Part shown: piece after piece, positions 1-7,499 of the stretch
Numbering within the stretch: the stretch's first letter is position 1
Layout of the letters: every line of letters begins with the position of its first letter
From: Ferrimicrobium sp.
GTDB lineage: Bacteria > Actinomycetota > Acidimicrobiia > Acidimicrobiales > Acidimicrobiaceae
Reading direction: 5' to 3'
DNA: 15,480 nt
NCBI GenBank assembly: GCA_027365375.1
Contig: DAHXNM010000026.1
Coordinates: forward strand, 1 to 15,480
Made by a program: the position numbers and the translations under genes
Notes under the pieces: generated by a model
Seen by the model: the letters and a program-made list of their open reading frames with translations, nothing else
What the model was told of the DNA's origin: nothing
Database searches by the model: none

Positions 1-577
1 GCTCTTGGTTGATAATAAGATGGACCTCCTCCTCGCGAGCTCGTTCAGCATCATGCTGGCGCGCTTGCGCCTCGTCCCGCCAAAGGCGTCGAGCTGAGGC
101 GACTCCGCCAAGGGCGAGGGCCGCGATAATCTCTGGCCACATAGTGAGGCCAGGGCCACCGATGAACCCAAATGGCCCCAGAGCGCCGTTGACGAACCAG
201 AGCACGATGGTGCCGGTCAGCCCAATTAGAGCCGCCTTGCGCCAGCTATCCTCCTGAGCCATCCAGAAGCCTGCTACTAGGATTGGAACGAGTGTCGCCC
301 CGTTCAACTGACCAAGAGCCGACCACGCGACCGCAGCAATGATGGTGAAGATAAACACCGCCACTGGGTGCTTGCGGACAAAGAGAAGGGCTGTCGCTGC
401 TGCGAACGGAATCATAAACGCGATAAGCGGAGGCTGAGAGATGAGATGGAGTCCTGCGTAATGGTTCTGAGGATGCGCCTCGACCCAGGCGCCGACAACT
501 GCAAGGATTGCGACGATCCCGGTACCAACTGGAACCGACCAGAGTCGCGACTGCCGGAGTTTCAACAAAATATTCAT
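1..577 (-). CDS. Sensor histidine kinase, N-terminal membrane half (partial at window edge)
   Basis: The frame runs from ATG at 577 down to base 1 without a stop, giving 192 visible residues; the kinase core lies outside the window. Hydrophobic segments lie at about residues 12-32, 49-67, 70-90, 92-106, 113-131 and 148-162, so five or six membrane helices are likely. A charged, Arg/Glu-rich coiled stretch follows (about 163-192, ending REEEVHLIINQE). In actinobacterial NarL-type kinases this layout leads into the dimerisation helix with the phospho-accepting His, which would come next. An in-frame TAG lies 15 bases upstream of the ATG, so the start cannot be earlier. No good Shine-Dalgarno sequence precedes it, so it may be leaderless or use a slightly later start. 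It is divergent from the DUF6069 gene. The kinase call rests on architecture, because the catalytic domain is not visible. Confidence 0.68.
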   Translation of the reverse strand, partial: MNILLKLRQSRLWSVPVGTGIVAILAVVGAWVEAHPQNHYAGLHLISQPPLIAFMIPFAAATALLFVRKHPVAVFIFTIIAAVAWSALGQLNGATLVPILVAGFWMAQEDSWRKAALIGLTGTIVLWFVNGALGPFGFIGGPGLTMWPEIIAALALGGVASARRLWRDEAQARQHDAERAREEEVHLIINQE

Positions 578-630
578 TAAGCAACCAGCCTAGGGCGCCA
601 ACTCAGGCAGCTCATACTCCTGAAGATGCT

Positions 631-660
631 CCCTTGTCTACCCCGAGAGGAGTAGCAGGG
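631..660. promoter_or_regulatory. Short hairpin in the divergent intergenic region
   Basis: CCCT (631-634) pairs with AGGG (657-660), and CTACCCC (638-644) pairs with GGAGTAG (649-655) around a GAGA loop. Read as minus-strand RNA, the inner stem is seven continuous pairs with one U-G. On the plus strand the same position is a C-A mismatch. The hairpin would therefore sit in the leader of the histidine kinase mRNA, about 54 bases before its start. A regulatory role is inference; no T-tract follows it. Confidence 0.3.
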
Positions 661-780
661 AACACCAGACGGAGGTCGAAGGATCACTCCCTGTGGGTCA
701 TGACCGATGAGATCTATTGCCAATAGGTTACTCAGCAGCAATGCAGTGGGCATGGCATAAACCCGAAGGAGGGGAAGTCA

Positions 781-1215
781 ATGACGATAGTGGCGAATCA
801 CGAGCAGGTAAGCAGTCCCGTAAAGATGAGGATCTTTGCCGTTCATAATGCGGTTGTAGCCGCAGTTATCACGTGGGTTGTAGAGGTTCACGTACTCGGG
901 ATCCATCTTGGAATCCGGTTTGGCACTGGAGCCGCAACCACTTTGGGTCTTGCCCAAATCATCGGCGTGAGCCTAGTAGTTTCCCTTCTTGGGTGGGCAC
1001 TGCTCTCCTTCGCAGAACGAAGGCTATCTCGTGCAACGATCCTCTGGACGGTGACCGCCGTCGGAGTGGTGGTGGTGTCACTAGCCCTCCCGCTGGCGGC
1101 TACAACCTCCACCGCTGCAATGATTGGCCTCATAATCATGCACATCCTGGTCGGAGCTGGATTCATACCATTTATGTACCGTTCGAGTCTATCGAGGTCA
1201 GTGCACACAGTCTAA
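781..1215 (+). CDS. DUF6069 family four-helix membrane protein
   Basis: This 144-residue protein has an ATG start preceded by GGAGGGG at 769-775, which fixes the start. Four hydrophobic helices are visible at about 18-40, 56-77, 86-106 and 109-132. The loop 'LLGWALLSFAERR' after helix 2, the 'LWT' entry into helix 3 and 'AATTSTAAMIGLIIMHILVGA' leading into helix 4 match the pattern I know for actinobacterial DUF6069 proteins. Their function is unknown; they are integral membrane proteins often found near regulators. Here the gene is divergent from a histidine kinase across about 200 bases, so co-regulation is possible but not shown. Two longer overlapping frames in this region read through it in other phases and are arginine-rich shadows. 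Confidence 0.75.
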   Translation: MTIVANHEQVSSPVKMRIFAVHNAVVAAVITWVVEVHVLGIHLGIRFGTGAATTLGLAQIIGVSLVVSLLGWALLSFAERRLSRATILWTVTAVGVVVVSLALPLAATTSTAAMIGLIIMHILVGAGFIPFMYRSSLSRSVHTV

Positions 1216-1363
1216 GTACAGAGCAGTCTCGACGCAATACGGTCGGCGGACAGCGGCGGCGTCGATGCGATAGAAACGCAAGGTCCTTCGCATGCTGGAT
1301 GTTCAGGCTATCTCTTGGTCTGCCATCACCCATCGTTCGGAGGACCTTACCTATTTTGCCGAG
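1216..1363. other. Gene-free stretch before the solo tnpB right end
   Basis: Between the DUF6069 stop and the element boundary near 1364 I see no supportable gene. The plus-strand frames crossing it continue out of DUF6069 in other phases, lack ribosome binding sites and have arginine- and cysteine-rich composition. If the neighbouring right end is transcribed on the minus strand as an omega-RNA, bases of about 1344-1363 would be its guide segment. Its complement there reads CTCGGCAAAATAGGTAAGGT. Confidence 0.4.
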
Positions 1364-1457
1364 GTGGCATACTCCCCGCCCTTACGGACGGGGCTTCCCA
1401 AGCTGCATACGCAGCTTTAGGCGTGGTGCTGTGCTTCAATCGGTCGCTGTGCTGTGG
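1364..1457 (-). mobile_element. Solo IS200/IS605-type right end with omega-RNA-like hairpins
   Basis: About 93 bases align without gaps to the right end of the tnpB element at 15085-15177, with roughly a dozen mismatches by hand count. Read on the minus strand it contains two hairpins. The first is AAGCTGC-GTAT-GCAGCTT (1417-1400), seven perfect pairs. The second is CCCCGTCC-GTAA-GGGCGGGG (1393-1374), eight pairs including one U-G. Upstream of these lies a remnant of the tnpB 3' end, readable as QHSDRLKHSTTPKAA, in which the TAA stop has become TAT. No transposase is adjacent, and homology stops near 1457. It is either a deletion relic or a stand-alone omega-RNA locus. It lies 57 bases beyond the DUF6671 stop. 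Confidence 0.75.
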
Positions 1458-1514
1458 AACCAAGTCGTTGCAAAGTCTCCATGTCACCTTGTTCGCATCT
1501 ATCCGACATCACTC

Positions 1515-2360
1515 TTATGGATTGCAAAAGGCACACTGCATCGGATCCGCCAGCGAGGTGATCGGCGTCCGCACCCGCTCTCCACATCGGGAACACCCCT
1601 CGACAACCGCTCGATCTAGGCTGGTCTCGGCACCACAGGCTTGGCAAGGCAATCCAGGTTCATGCTCCAGCAGGCCAAAACCCGGACACGAACAGCTTGG
1701 ACAGCGGCGCGCTAATCGTTGTGCGAGCCGAACTGCGGCCTCACGAATCACCGTTCTTCGTGTCGGGCATAGATGGGCACGCTGATCGGTCTCGATCACT
1801 ACCTCTCCATCGGTGGAGATCCCGGATATCCTCGCGAGAGCATCATTCAACTGCTCGAGGGTAACGATACCCTTTACGAGCTCGCCTAGATCTCCATCGC
1901 CTCGTCTCACAATTAGGCCTTGGGCCGGGAAATCTATATGTCGCAAGAATCTTCCCAGATCATCGCCAACTCGAGATCGAATCGAGGCCACAACCGTCTC
2001 GAAGCTCATCGCCTCCTCTACAACCACCAGCCCTAACTCGACATCGACGAATCCGACGAGCTCATGATCGTAGGTCAACACAGGCAGATCTGGGTAAGGT
2101 CCGAGCGTCCCCTCCGATGCAACGCCCCGCGAGAATCCAGCAGCGACGAGACCGGCACGAGCCTTGGCAAGCACAGTCTCTCTGGCAGACCCCTGCCGAG
2201 GAACCTCGCCTGTGAAGGTGCCAAAGCGGTCAGTATCGAGCGCAACGACATGGGTGACTAGACCAACACCCAAGAGGGGAGGAGCGATCTCTCGCTCTTT
2301 GCCGTGTCGAGTCGCAAGCGCCACCGGTGCGCCATTCCAGGGGGTGATGGGAGCTTCCAT
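1515..2360 (-). CDS. DUF6671 family protein with Cys-rich zinc-ribbon-like C-terminus
   Basis: This 281-residue soluble protein has its ATG at 2360. The N-terminal part carries 'ATRHGKE' (16-22), 'DTDRFGTFTGE' (42-52) and 'GVASEGTLGPYP' (79-90), the signature stretches I associate with DUF6671. The middle has 'TDQRAHLCPTR' (191-201). The C-terminal 60 residues hold four CxxC pairs (C220/C223, C239/C242, C256/C259, C276/C279) plus C225, consistent with two zinc-binding ribbons. The biochemical role of the family is unknown, and no catalytic assignment is justified. The conserved acidic and His residues of the first half could form an active site, but that is guesswork. It follows the acyltransferase gene on the same strand after a 101-base gap, so co-transcription is possible. 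The ribosome binding site is weak. Confidence 0.75.
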   Translation of the reverse strand: MEAPITPWNGAPVALATRHGKEREIAPPLLGVGLVTHVVALDTDRFGTFTGEVPRQGSARETVLAKARAGLVAAGFSRGVASEGTLGPYPDLPVLTYDHELVGFVDVELGLVVVEEAMSFETVVASIRSRVGDDLGRFLRHIDFPAQGLIVRRGDGDLGELVKGIVTLEQLNDALARISGISTDGEVVIETDQRAHLCPTRRTVIREAAVRLAQRLARRCPSCSCPGFGLLEHEPGLPCQACGAETSLDRAVVEGCSRCGERVRTPITSLADPMQCAFCNP

Positions 2361-2461
2361 TACCGGCTAGCTACCATCTTCTCGTAGATCCAAAAACTCA
2401 TCGGAAGCTCACACTATCCATGCTGCTCACAAAAACGCGCCATCAATCCCGGAGCTGGCGA

Positions 2462-3697
2462 CTATTGACCGATCTTGCTCTCGCTTCCCTGTAGCTTGTG
2501 TACAACAATCTCCACACCACTGGTCATGACCGAGTTAAACCGACGCCAGCGGCGCCGTGCCCATCGTAGAGGGTCGTGAGAACGGGTCAAGACGCGTTCG
2601 ATAGGCGCCTGAAAGATATGATGCAGAGCAATAGCGACGACCAACGCAATGCCAAGGTAGCCAGCAAAGACGAGAACTCCCTCAAGGCCACCGCTATTGT
2701 TGAAGACTCCAAACGGCTGCGCCAACAAAAACAATGGCTTATGGACTAAGTAGAGCTCAAAAGAGATCACACCAAGGTAGGTAAGTTTGCGACTTGTCAG
2801 TATCGATTCTTGGTGGCGAAGATCCTTGCAAACGGCAGAAACCAGCAAGGCGACGAAGGCGGGCAGCGCCACCAGAAGCACCAACGGTCGCGGCAGTCCA
2901 TGGCTGTGATAGAGCGAGTAGAACGCACCCACCGCTACCAGCGCTCCTAGCCACACAAGTGCAGCAACGAAGAAAAGCGTGGGTTTAGGGAGTCGCAAAC
3001 CGCCAGCAACTGCTCTAGCCATCAACATGCCGAGCAGAAAGAATCCAAACTGGTAGGGGGGAAATACGAAGAACAACCAATAGCGGACCGGCTCAGCTAC
3101 GCCAGCTAAGTTCGCGATGAGTGGGGCCATAATAAGGAGTGCCAAGGTAGTAGCCACCAGCGTCCAAAATCCAATGGCACGCAGTCGTTTTACTCCTGCT
3201 AACACAAAGGGGAAGACGAGGTAGAAGAAGATCTCACACGACAGTGACCAACTCACTCCATTGCCACCAAAGTAGACGCGTTGACTTGGCCACCACGCTT
3301 GTAGGAGGGTGAGTTCTAGCACCTTGCCCCTGACCCCAGGGATACGTTCATACTGAGGAAGCGCCAGGTAGGCAAACACCATCAACGCAAGCGTGATTGG
3401 GTAAAGCTTTGCAGCTCTGCGCCACCAAAAACCGCGCACCTGTGGGCGCCGATTCGCCCACGCCCAGGTCAAGACGAAGCCAGAGAGGAGAAAGAAGAAC
3501 TCGACTCCGCCATAGCCATAAACCTCAGCCTTGCGTAGCACGCGAACGCTGGTGAAGAAGTAGCCAACATGGCAAAGCACGACACCAACTGCAGCGAATA
3601 ATCTCAGTGAATTCAGTCTAGGCAGCCGTTGTGGGCGCTGTGGCTGGGCAGACTTGGTGGGCTGAGACCCCTGGGTGGGCACCATCGCAGTTGTCAT
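2462..3697 (-). CDS. Acyltransferase-3 family integral membrane protein (OafA/YrhL-like)
   Basis: This 411-residue protein begins with a basic, Pro/Gln-rich cytoplasmic tail (about 1-28), followed by 'RLNSLRLFAAVGVVLCHVGYFF' (27-48). This contains the His (H43) that the family uses for acyl transfer. 'GGVEFFFLLSGFVLTW' (63-78), 'WWRRAAKLYP' (91-100) and a later 'SWSLSCEIFFYLVFP' are further acyltransferase-3 hallmarks. About ten hydrophobic helices fit the usual topology. Family members O-acylate sugars of envelope polysaccharides, peptidoglycan or glycolipids at the membrane, using cytoplasmic acyl-CoA. The substrate here is unknown. It lies downstream of crtB on the same strand but is separated by 366 bases, so a role in acylating a glycosylated carotenoid is possible but unsupported. 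The ATG start at 3697 has only a weak upstream purine stretch. Confidence 0.85.
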   Translation of the reverse strand: MTTAMVPTQGSQPTKSAQPQRPQRLPRLNSLRLFAAVGVVLCHVGYFFTSVRVLRKAEVYGYGGVEFFFLLSGFVLTWAWANRRPQVRGFWWRRAAKLYPITLALMVFAYLALPQYERIPGVRGKVLELTLLQAWWPSQRVYFGGNGVSWSLSCEIFFYLVFPFVLAGVKRLRAIGFWTLVATTLALLIMAPLIANLAGVAEPVRYWLFFVFPPYQFGFFLLGMLMARAVAGGLRLPKPTLFFVAALVWLGALVAVGAFYSLYHSHGLPRPLVLLVALPAFVALLVSAVCKDLRHQESILTSRKLTYLGVISFELYLVHKPLFLLAQPFGVFNNSGGLEGVLVFAGYLGIALVVAIALHHIFQAPIERVLTRSHDPLRWARRRWRRFNSVMTSGVEIVVHKLQGSESKIGQ

Positions 3698-4063
3698 GAC
3701 CTACCCGAATCTACCGACCCAACCTCATTCGATTCGTAATCGTTTCTGAGAACCTTAGTAAAATCAAACTCGCTAGCAACCGCGGCTCTTGCTTTGCGCG
3801 AGCTCAGTCTGCAGCAGTCGTCCAACTCCTTCCACCGGGTTTGAGGTCCACGATCCTGGTCCTAAAATGCCTGTGGCTCTTTAGTAAGCCATCTTTCTTC
3901 TGGCAATCTATGGTTGAGCATCCTCTACCAGCTCATGTGATTGCAGAAGCGGAACTTTTAGAGACCACTCCTCTCCGTCCAAAGAGTGGCTAGCCAATGA
4001 GCTGCTATCCGAGCATCAAAACCCATAAGCTAAGTCGAGTCCGCAAGCACTCCGACCCACAAC
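3698..4063. other. 366-base gene-free stretch between crtB and the acyltransferase gene
   Basis: No reading frame here has convincing composition or a ribosome binding site. It is the 3' flank of the crt operon and the 5' flank of the acyltransferase gene. It contains an imperfect inverted repeat at 3897-3949 (listed separately) and a smaller six-pair hairpin, CCACTC (3965-3970) with GAGTGG (3984-3989). I could not identify a confident promoter for the acyltransferase gene. Confidence 0.45.
3897..3949 (-). terminator. Imperfect inverted repeat downstream of the crt operon, possible terminator
   Basis: CTTCTG-g-CAATC (3897-3908) pairs with GATTGCAGAAG (3939-3949), eleven pairs with one bulged G at 3903. 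Inside it TGAGC (3915-3919) can pair with GCTCA (3931-3935). It begins about 115 bases past the crtB stop on the transcribed strand. No U-tract follows, so termination or 3'-end protection is an inference from position and structure. Confidence 0.35.
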
Positions 4064-4921
4064 CTAGGGGCGGAAACCAGCTCGTATCAGCAGCTTCACA
4101 CGCGTTGCTGGACTTACCACGGCTCGAGCGCTAAACACGTCATAATTAACCCGCTCAATCTCATCTAGTATCGCGGCATATATGCTACGAGCAGCTCGAA
4201 TGCATCGAAGTGCCCTCCCCTGCAGATAGTCATCACCTTCGAATGAGTCTGAATACCAACCCCGAGTCCTCGTAATTTCGAAGGCTATCAACTCCCGAAA
4301 CTCATCCGTAACTCTGTGAGAGCCAAAGGAGTCCCAAGCGCCAAAGCGCTCGATGTCCTCCTCAGGAATGTAGATGCGACCACGATTGAGATCCTCCCCA
4401 ATATCGCGCAGAAAATTAGTCATCTGGAAGGCGTTGCCGAGCGCACGCGCTGGCGCACGCGCACCTGGATCATCAGCTCTAAGAATTGGGAGCATCATCT
4501 CGCCGATCACAGCGGCGGAACCGTCCATGTAGGCGAGCAGGTCCGCAAGACACGGGTAGCGACTGACGAGAAAATCCTGACGCATCGAGGCGAGAAAACG
4601 CTCAAAATACTCGATAGGCATCCCAAAATGATCGATAGTCGCAATCGTGGCCGCCAGAATGGGATCTTCAGAGCTACCTCGGCACACCTCTGCCAAAAAA
4701 CGCTCCCGGAAGGCATCGACCTTCCGAAGCCGTAGCGCTGGATCATCATTCTCAACGTCGACGATATCGTCGACATAGCGACAGAAACCATAGAGCGCAA
4801 AAACGTAGGGACGCACGTCGCCCGAGAGCAGCAGTGACGCTAGGTAATAGGTTTTGCCATGACGTTGGTTTAGGGCTCGTGAAGGCGCTACCACCTCTTT
4901 AGAGAGTTTTTCTGTTGTCAT
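4064..4921 (-). CDS. crtB: Phytoene synthase (squalene/phytoene synthase family)
   Basis: This enzyme condenses two GGPP molecules head to head to give 15-cis-phytoene, the first committed carotenoid step, at the inner face of the membrane. The protein has 285 residues, slightly short of the usual 300 or so. The first aspartate-rich motif is 'YGFCRYVDDIVD' (44-55). The second is 'NFLRDIGEDLNRGRIYIPEEDI' (169-190), close to the family consensus. 'YMDGSAAVIGEMM' (131-143) matches the helix that precedes it. All diphosphate and Mg-binding Asp residues seen in the family are present. Its ATG (4921-4919) overlaps the crtI TGA (4920-4918) as ATGA, so translation is probably coupled. It is the last gene of crtE-crtI-crtB. 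Dehydrosqualene synthase is a close relative, but the CrtI and CrtE neighbours favour phytoene. Confidence 0.94.
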   Translation of the reverse strand: MTTEKLSKEVVAPSRALNQRHGKTYYLASLLLSGDVRPYVFALYGFCRYVDDIVDVENDDPALRLRKVDAFRERFLAEVCRGSSEDPILAATIATIDHFGMPIEYFERFLASMRQDFLVSRYPCLADLLAYMDGSAAVIGEMMLPILRADDPGARAPARALGNAFQMTNFLRDIGEDLNRGRIYIPEEDIERFGAWDSFGSHRVTDEFRELIAFEITRTRGWYSDSFEGDDYLQGRALRCIRAARSIYAAILDEIERVNYDVFSARAVVSPATRVKLLIRAGFRP

Positions 4922-6405
4922 CCGAGAAGGTCCTTGGTGAGTCCGGCCGACAACCTACCGGAGACCATCACGAGCGGAAGGCCAACACCTGGAGTCGTCC
5001 CAGACCCAGTACGAACCAAATTATGAATCTTTGGATCTGCCATACCTGGCCGAAAAGGACCGCTTTGAAAGAACGTATGCGCAATCGAGAATGGGGTGCC
5101 TGCGTCCATTCCCATTCGAGCCCAGTCACGTGGATCAAGATCATAACGAACGACAGTTTCGACATCGCTAGCGATCCCGAATCTCTCCAATCGCCGATCG
5201 AAGCGATTGACAAAGCCATCTGACAACCGTTCCCAATCGAACCTCCCATCCAGGCTCGGAGTTGGTTCAAGTGCATAGACGATATGCGAACCCTGAGGAG
5301 CTAGCTCAGGATCGGATCGCGTTGGCACGCTGATCAGAGTCGAGGGATCGCTCATTATGCGGCCGTGGCCAACAAGGTCATCAAACGCCTCCGACCACTC
5401 GGAGCCAAAGAAGATATTGTGATGACCAAGGGTATCCGGCAGCTCTCCTTGAATCCCACGAAGTGAAAGAAAACACGATGGAGACATCTGCCAACGGAGC
5501 CCACCCGGGCGTCGAAATGGTCTGCCGAGCATCCGTGAAAGTTGCCCAAGGTCAGTAGAGGTAATGACGGCATCACACGCCAACGACCCTCCGTTGGTGA
5601 TGACTTCAGTGATTTTTCGCTCGTGTAACACGAACGCCTCCACCTCATGTCCGTAGCGAAAATCGACTCCAAGGTCAAGAGCCAACCGCTCGAGCGCATC
5701 GGCTGCAGCTCGCATGCCTCCAACCGGCTGAACCACGCCTAACACGACATCCATATAGCTGATGATCGCAAAAATCGCTAAAGCCTTGAGTGGTGAAAGT
5801 CCAGCGTACAACGCCTGAAAACTAAATAGATGCTGTAGCCGTTCATCGCTAAAGTAGTGGTCGACGACACTCGGAAGGCGTTGGAAACCACGTAGACGCG
5901 CCAATCGTAGTAAAGAACCTGGGTCGCGCAAGAGTGCGCCCACGCTATTTAGCTGTGCATCGATAAACGATGGAAATTCGACAGCAAACAGCTCTTCTAG
6001 GTAACGGCGGAACCGTAGGTACCCCTCGGCTTCGCTCCGCGAGACATGGGTCTCGATCTCAGCATACATCTGGTCGGGATTAGAGAAGGTGGACAGCCGA
6101 CCACGACCGTCAATCGCGTGAGCATCGGCAAACACGGCTCTATAGCCCGGTTCAAGCCGTCTAAAGGCGACGTAATCATCTGGGTCGGCCCCCGCCCGAC
6201 GAAAGATGTCACGAAACAGCTCCGGCATCGTAAACACGGTTGGCCCTGTATCTATCATGAAACCATCTCGGTCATAACGACCGGAACGCCCTCCTGGGTA
6301 GGAGAGCCTATCGACCACCGTCACACGAATACCCTGGCGAGCAAGCTCAACGGCTGACGTCAGCCCAGCAAAGCCAGCACCTACTACCACGACCGAAGGC
6401 GGCAT
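4918..6405 (-). CDS. crtI: Phytoene desaturase (CrtI-type FAD oxidoreductase)
   Basis: This flavoprotein desaturates phytoene stepwise toward lycopene. From the ATG at 6405 it has 495 residues, the normal CrtI length. The N-terminus has the dinucleotide-binding fold 'VVVVGAGFAGL' (GxGxxG at 9-14). This is followed by 'VVDRLSYPGGRSGRYDRDGF', with the family's PGGR loop, and 'DTGPTVFTMPE'. Near the C-terminus, 'VRTGSGTTPGVGLPLVMVSG' is the CrtI FAD-contact motif. The ATG shares one base with the upstream crtE stop (TGATG). An in-frame TTG one codon earlier (6408) would add one Met, but the ATG is preferred. The number of desaturation steps cannot be read from sequence, so the product could be neurosporene, lycopene or further desaturated. 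Related FAD enzymes (CrtN, CrtO, CrtD) are less likely given crtB and crtE in the same operon. Confidence 0.93.
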   Translation of the reverse strand: MPPSVVVVGAGFAGLTSAVELARQGIRVTVVDRLSYPGGRSGRYDRDGFMIDTGPTVFTMPELFRDIFRRAGADPDDYVAFRRLEPGYRAVFADAHAIDGRGRLSTFSNPDQMYAEIETHVSRSEAEGYLRFRRYLEELFAVEFPSFIDAQLNSVGALLRDPGSLLRLARLRGFQRLPSVVDHYFSDERLQHLFSFQALYAGLSPLKALAIFAIISYMDVVLGVVQPVGGMRAAADALERLALDLGVDFRYGHEVEAFVLHERKITEVITNGGSLACDAVITSTDLGQLSRMLGRPFRRPGGLRWQMSPSCFLSLRGIQGELPDTLGHHNIFFGSEWSEAFDDLVGHGRIMSDPSTLISVPTRSDPELAPQGSHIVYALEPTPSLDGRFDWERLSDGFVNRFDRRLERFGIASDVETVVRYDLDPRDWARMGMDAGTPFSIAHTFFQSGPFRPGMADPKIHNLVRTGSGTTPGVGLPLVMVSGRLSAGLTKDLLG

Positions 6406-7499
6406 CAATTCAGCCTATCGACCACAAACCCTGCCATCTCACCTAAGGCAACTCGCGCCTCCTGGGTGAAAGAAAGTTCGTCGAGCGCCTGCATCGACCG
6501 CAAGAACAGCTGATCGATTCTGTCCTCCATCGCCTTCAGGGCGCCGGTACTCGCTATCATCTCCTGCAAGGCTGCCACCTCGCTGGTCGACAGATCATCG
6601 CGGCCGAACAAGCCTTCAAAGAGCTCGAGCTCGGTGGCTGAGCACATCTGACAGGCCAACCCGATCAGCAGCGTCTGCTTCCCTTCCCTAAGGTCGTCGC
6701 CAACTGGCTTCTTGGTGCGTTCAGTCTGGCCAAATACTCCCAGAACATCATCCCTGAGCTGGAAGGCCATACCGAGCGGGACGGCGAAATCGGTAATAGC
6801 CTCAGATACGGCAAAATACTGGCCCGCGAGCGCTGCGCCGATATGCATCGGTCGCTCTACCGTGTACTTGCCAGACTTGTAAAGGGCGATGCGTTCAGCC
6901 TTGGCCAACGTCGTACTCGAGGCAAAGCTACCAGATACATCGAGTGACTGACCGAGATTTACCTCTAATTTCAACTCCGCATACAGCTGTCTCGCCCGTC
7001 GATTGGCATCTATCAGCATCTGATCTGCATATGCAAAAGCAAGGTCCCCAACAAGTATCGCCATCGAGTCCCCGTACTGGATCGACGAGCCTCTTAACGC
7101 CTCTTGACGATGTTGGGAGGCAAAAGCGGTATGCACAGACGGCTCCCCGCGACGCATGTCAGATCGGTCCATCAAGTCATCATGAATCAACGCGAACGTA
7201 TGAAGCAACTCGAGCCCCATCAGCGTCTTCATCAGTCCCGGGTCATCAGCCTCAGCTCCCATGCCAACGGCTGTCCAGTAACAGAAGGCCGGTCTCAAGC
7301 GCTTCCCGCCGGAGATCACAAACCGCCGCAATGCCTCAAGTGGGACTGCAAAGTCAGAATCAACAAGGCTCCAACGAGTGTGTTCGGTCGTGAGGAAATG
7401 TAGAAGCTCGAACTCAACTCTTTTTGAGATCTCGACAATCGAACGTGGAGCAGCCACCTCAATCATCATGCGAGCCAACGAATCGTCCTCCTCCAGCAC
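6405..7499 (-). CDS. crtE: Geranylgeranyl diphosphate synthase (polyprenyl synthetase family)
   Basis: This trans-prenyltransferase makes the C20 precursor for crtB. It has 364 residues from a GTG start at 7499, chosen because AAAGGGAG lies about five to ten bases upstream; a later ATG at residue 11 is less well placed. The substrate-binding 'GGKRLRP' is at 64-70. The first aspartate-rich motif is 'HDDLMDRSDMRRG' (106-118) and the second 'QLRDDVLGVFG' (247-257). The residue five positions before the first motif is Phe102. An aromatic there is the known chain-length stop of type I GGPP synthases, which supports a C20 product, although FPP or longer cannot be excluded. It is the promoter-proximal gene of crtE-crtI-crtB, and its TGA overlaps the crtI ATG by one base. 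I could not pick out a confident promoter in the upstream intergenic region. Confidence 0.9.
   Translation of the reverse strand: MLEEDDSLARMMIEVAAPRSIVEISKRVEFELLHFLTTEHTRWSLVDSDFAVPLEALRRFVISGGKRLRPAFCYWTAVGMGAEADDPGLMKTLMGLELLHTFALIHDDLMDRSDMRRGEPSVHTAFASQHRQEALRGSSIQYGDSMAILVGDLAFAYADQMLIDANRRARQLYAELKLEVNLGQSLDVSGSFASSTTLAKAERIALYKSGKYTVERPMHIGAALAGQYFAVSEAITDFAVPLGMAFQLRDDVLGVFGQTERTKKPVGDDLREGKQTLLIGLACQMCSATELELFEGLFGRDDLSTSEVAALQEMIASTGALKAMEDRIDQLFLRSMQALDELSFTQEARVALGEMAGFVVDRLN

Noticed and set aside
246..584. Minus-strand 112-codon frame overlapping the histidine kinase
   Set aside because: Its composition is unlike a real protein, and the neighbouring phase gives clean membrane helices open to the window edge.
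873..1619. Long plus-strand frame of 248 codons overlapping DUF6069 and the solo right end
   Set aside because: It is in another phase of a well-supported gene, has no ribosome binding site and has Arg/Cys/Ser-rich shadow composition.
6809..6818. Ten-base match (CGGCAAAATA) between crtE and the guide segment of the solo right end
   Set aside because: It is too short and does not start at the predicted first guide base. A match of this length in a window this size is plausible by chance.
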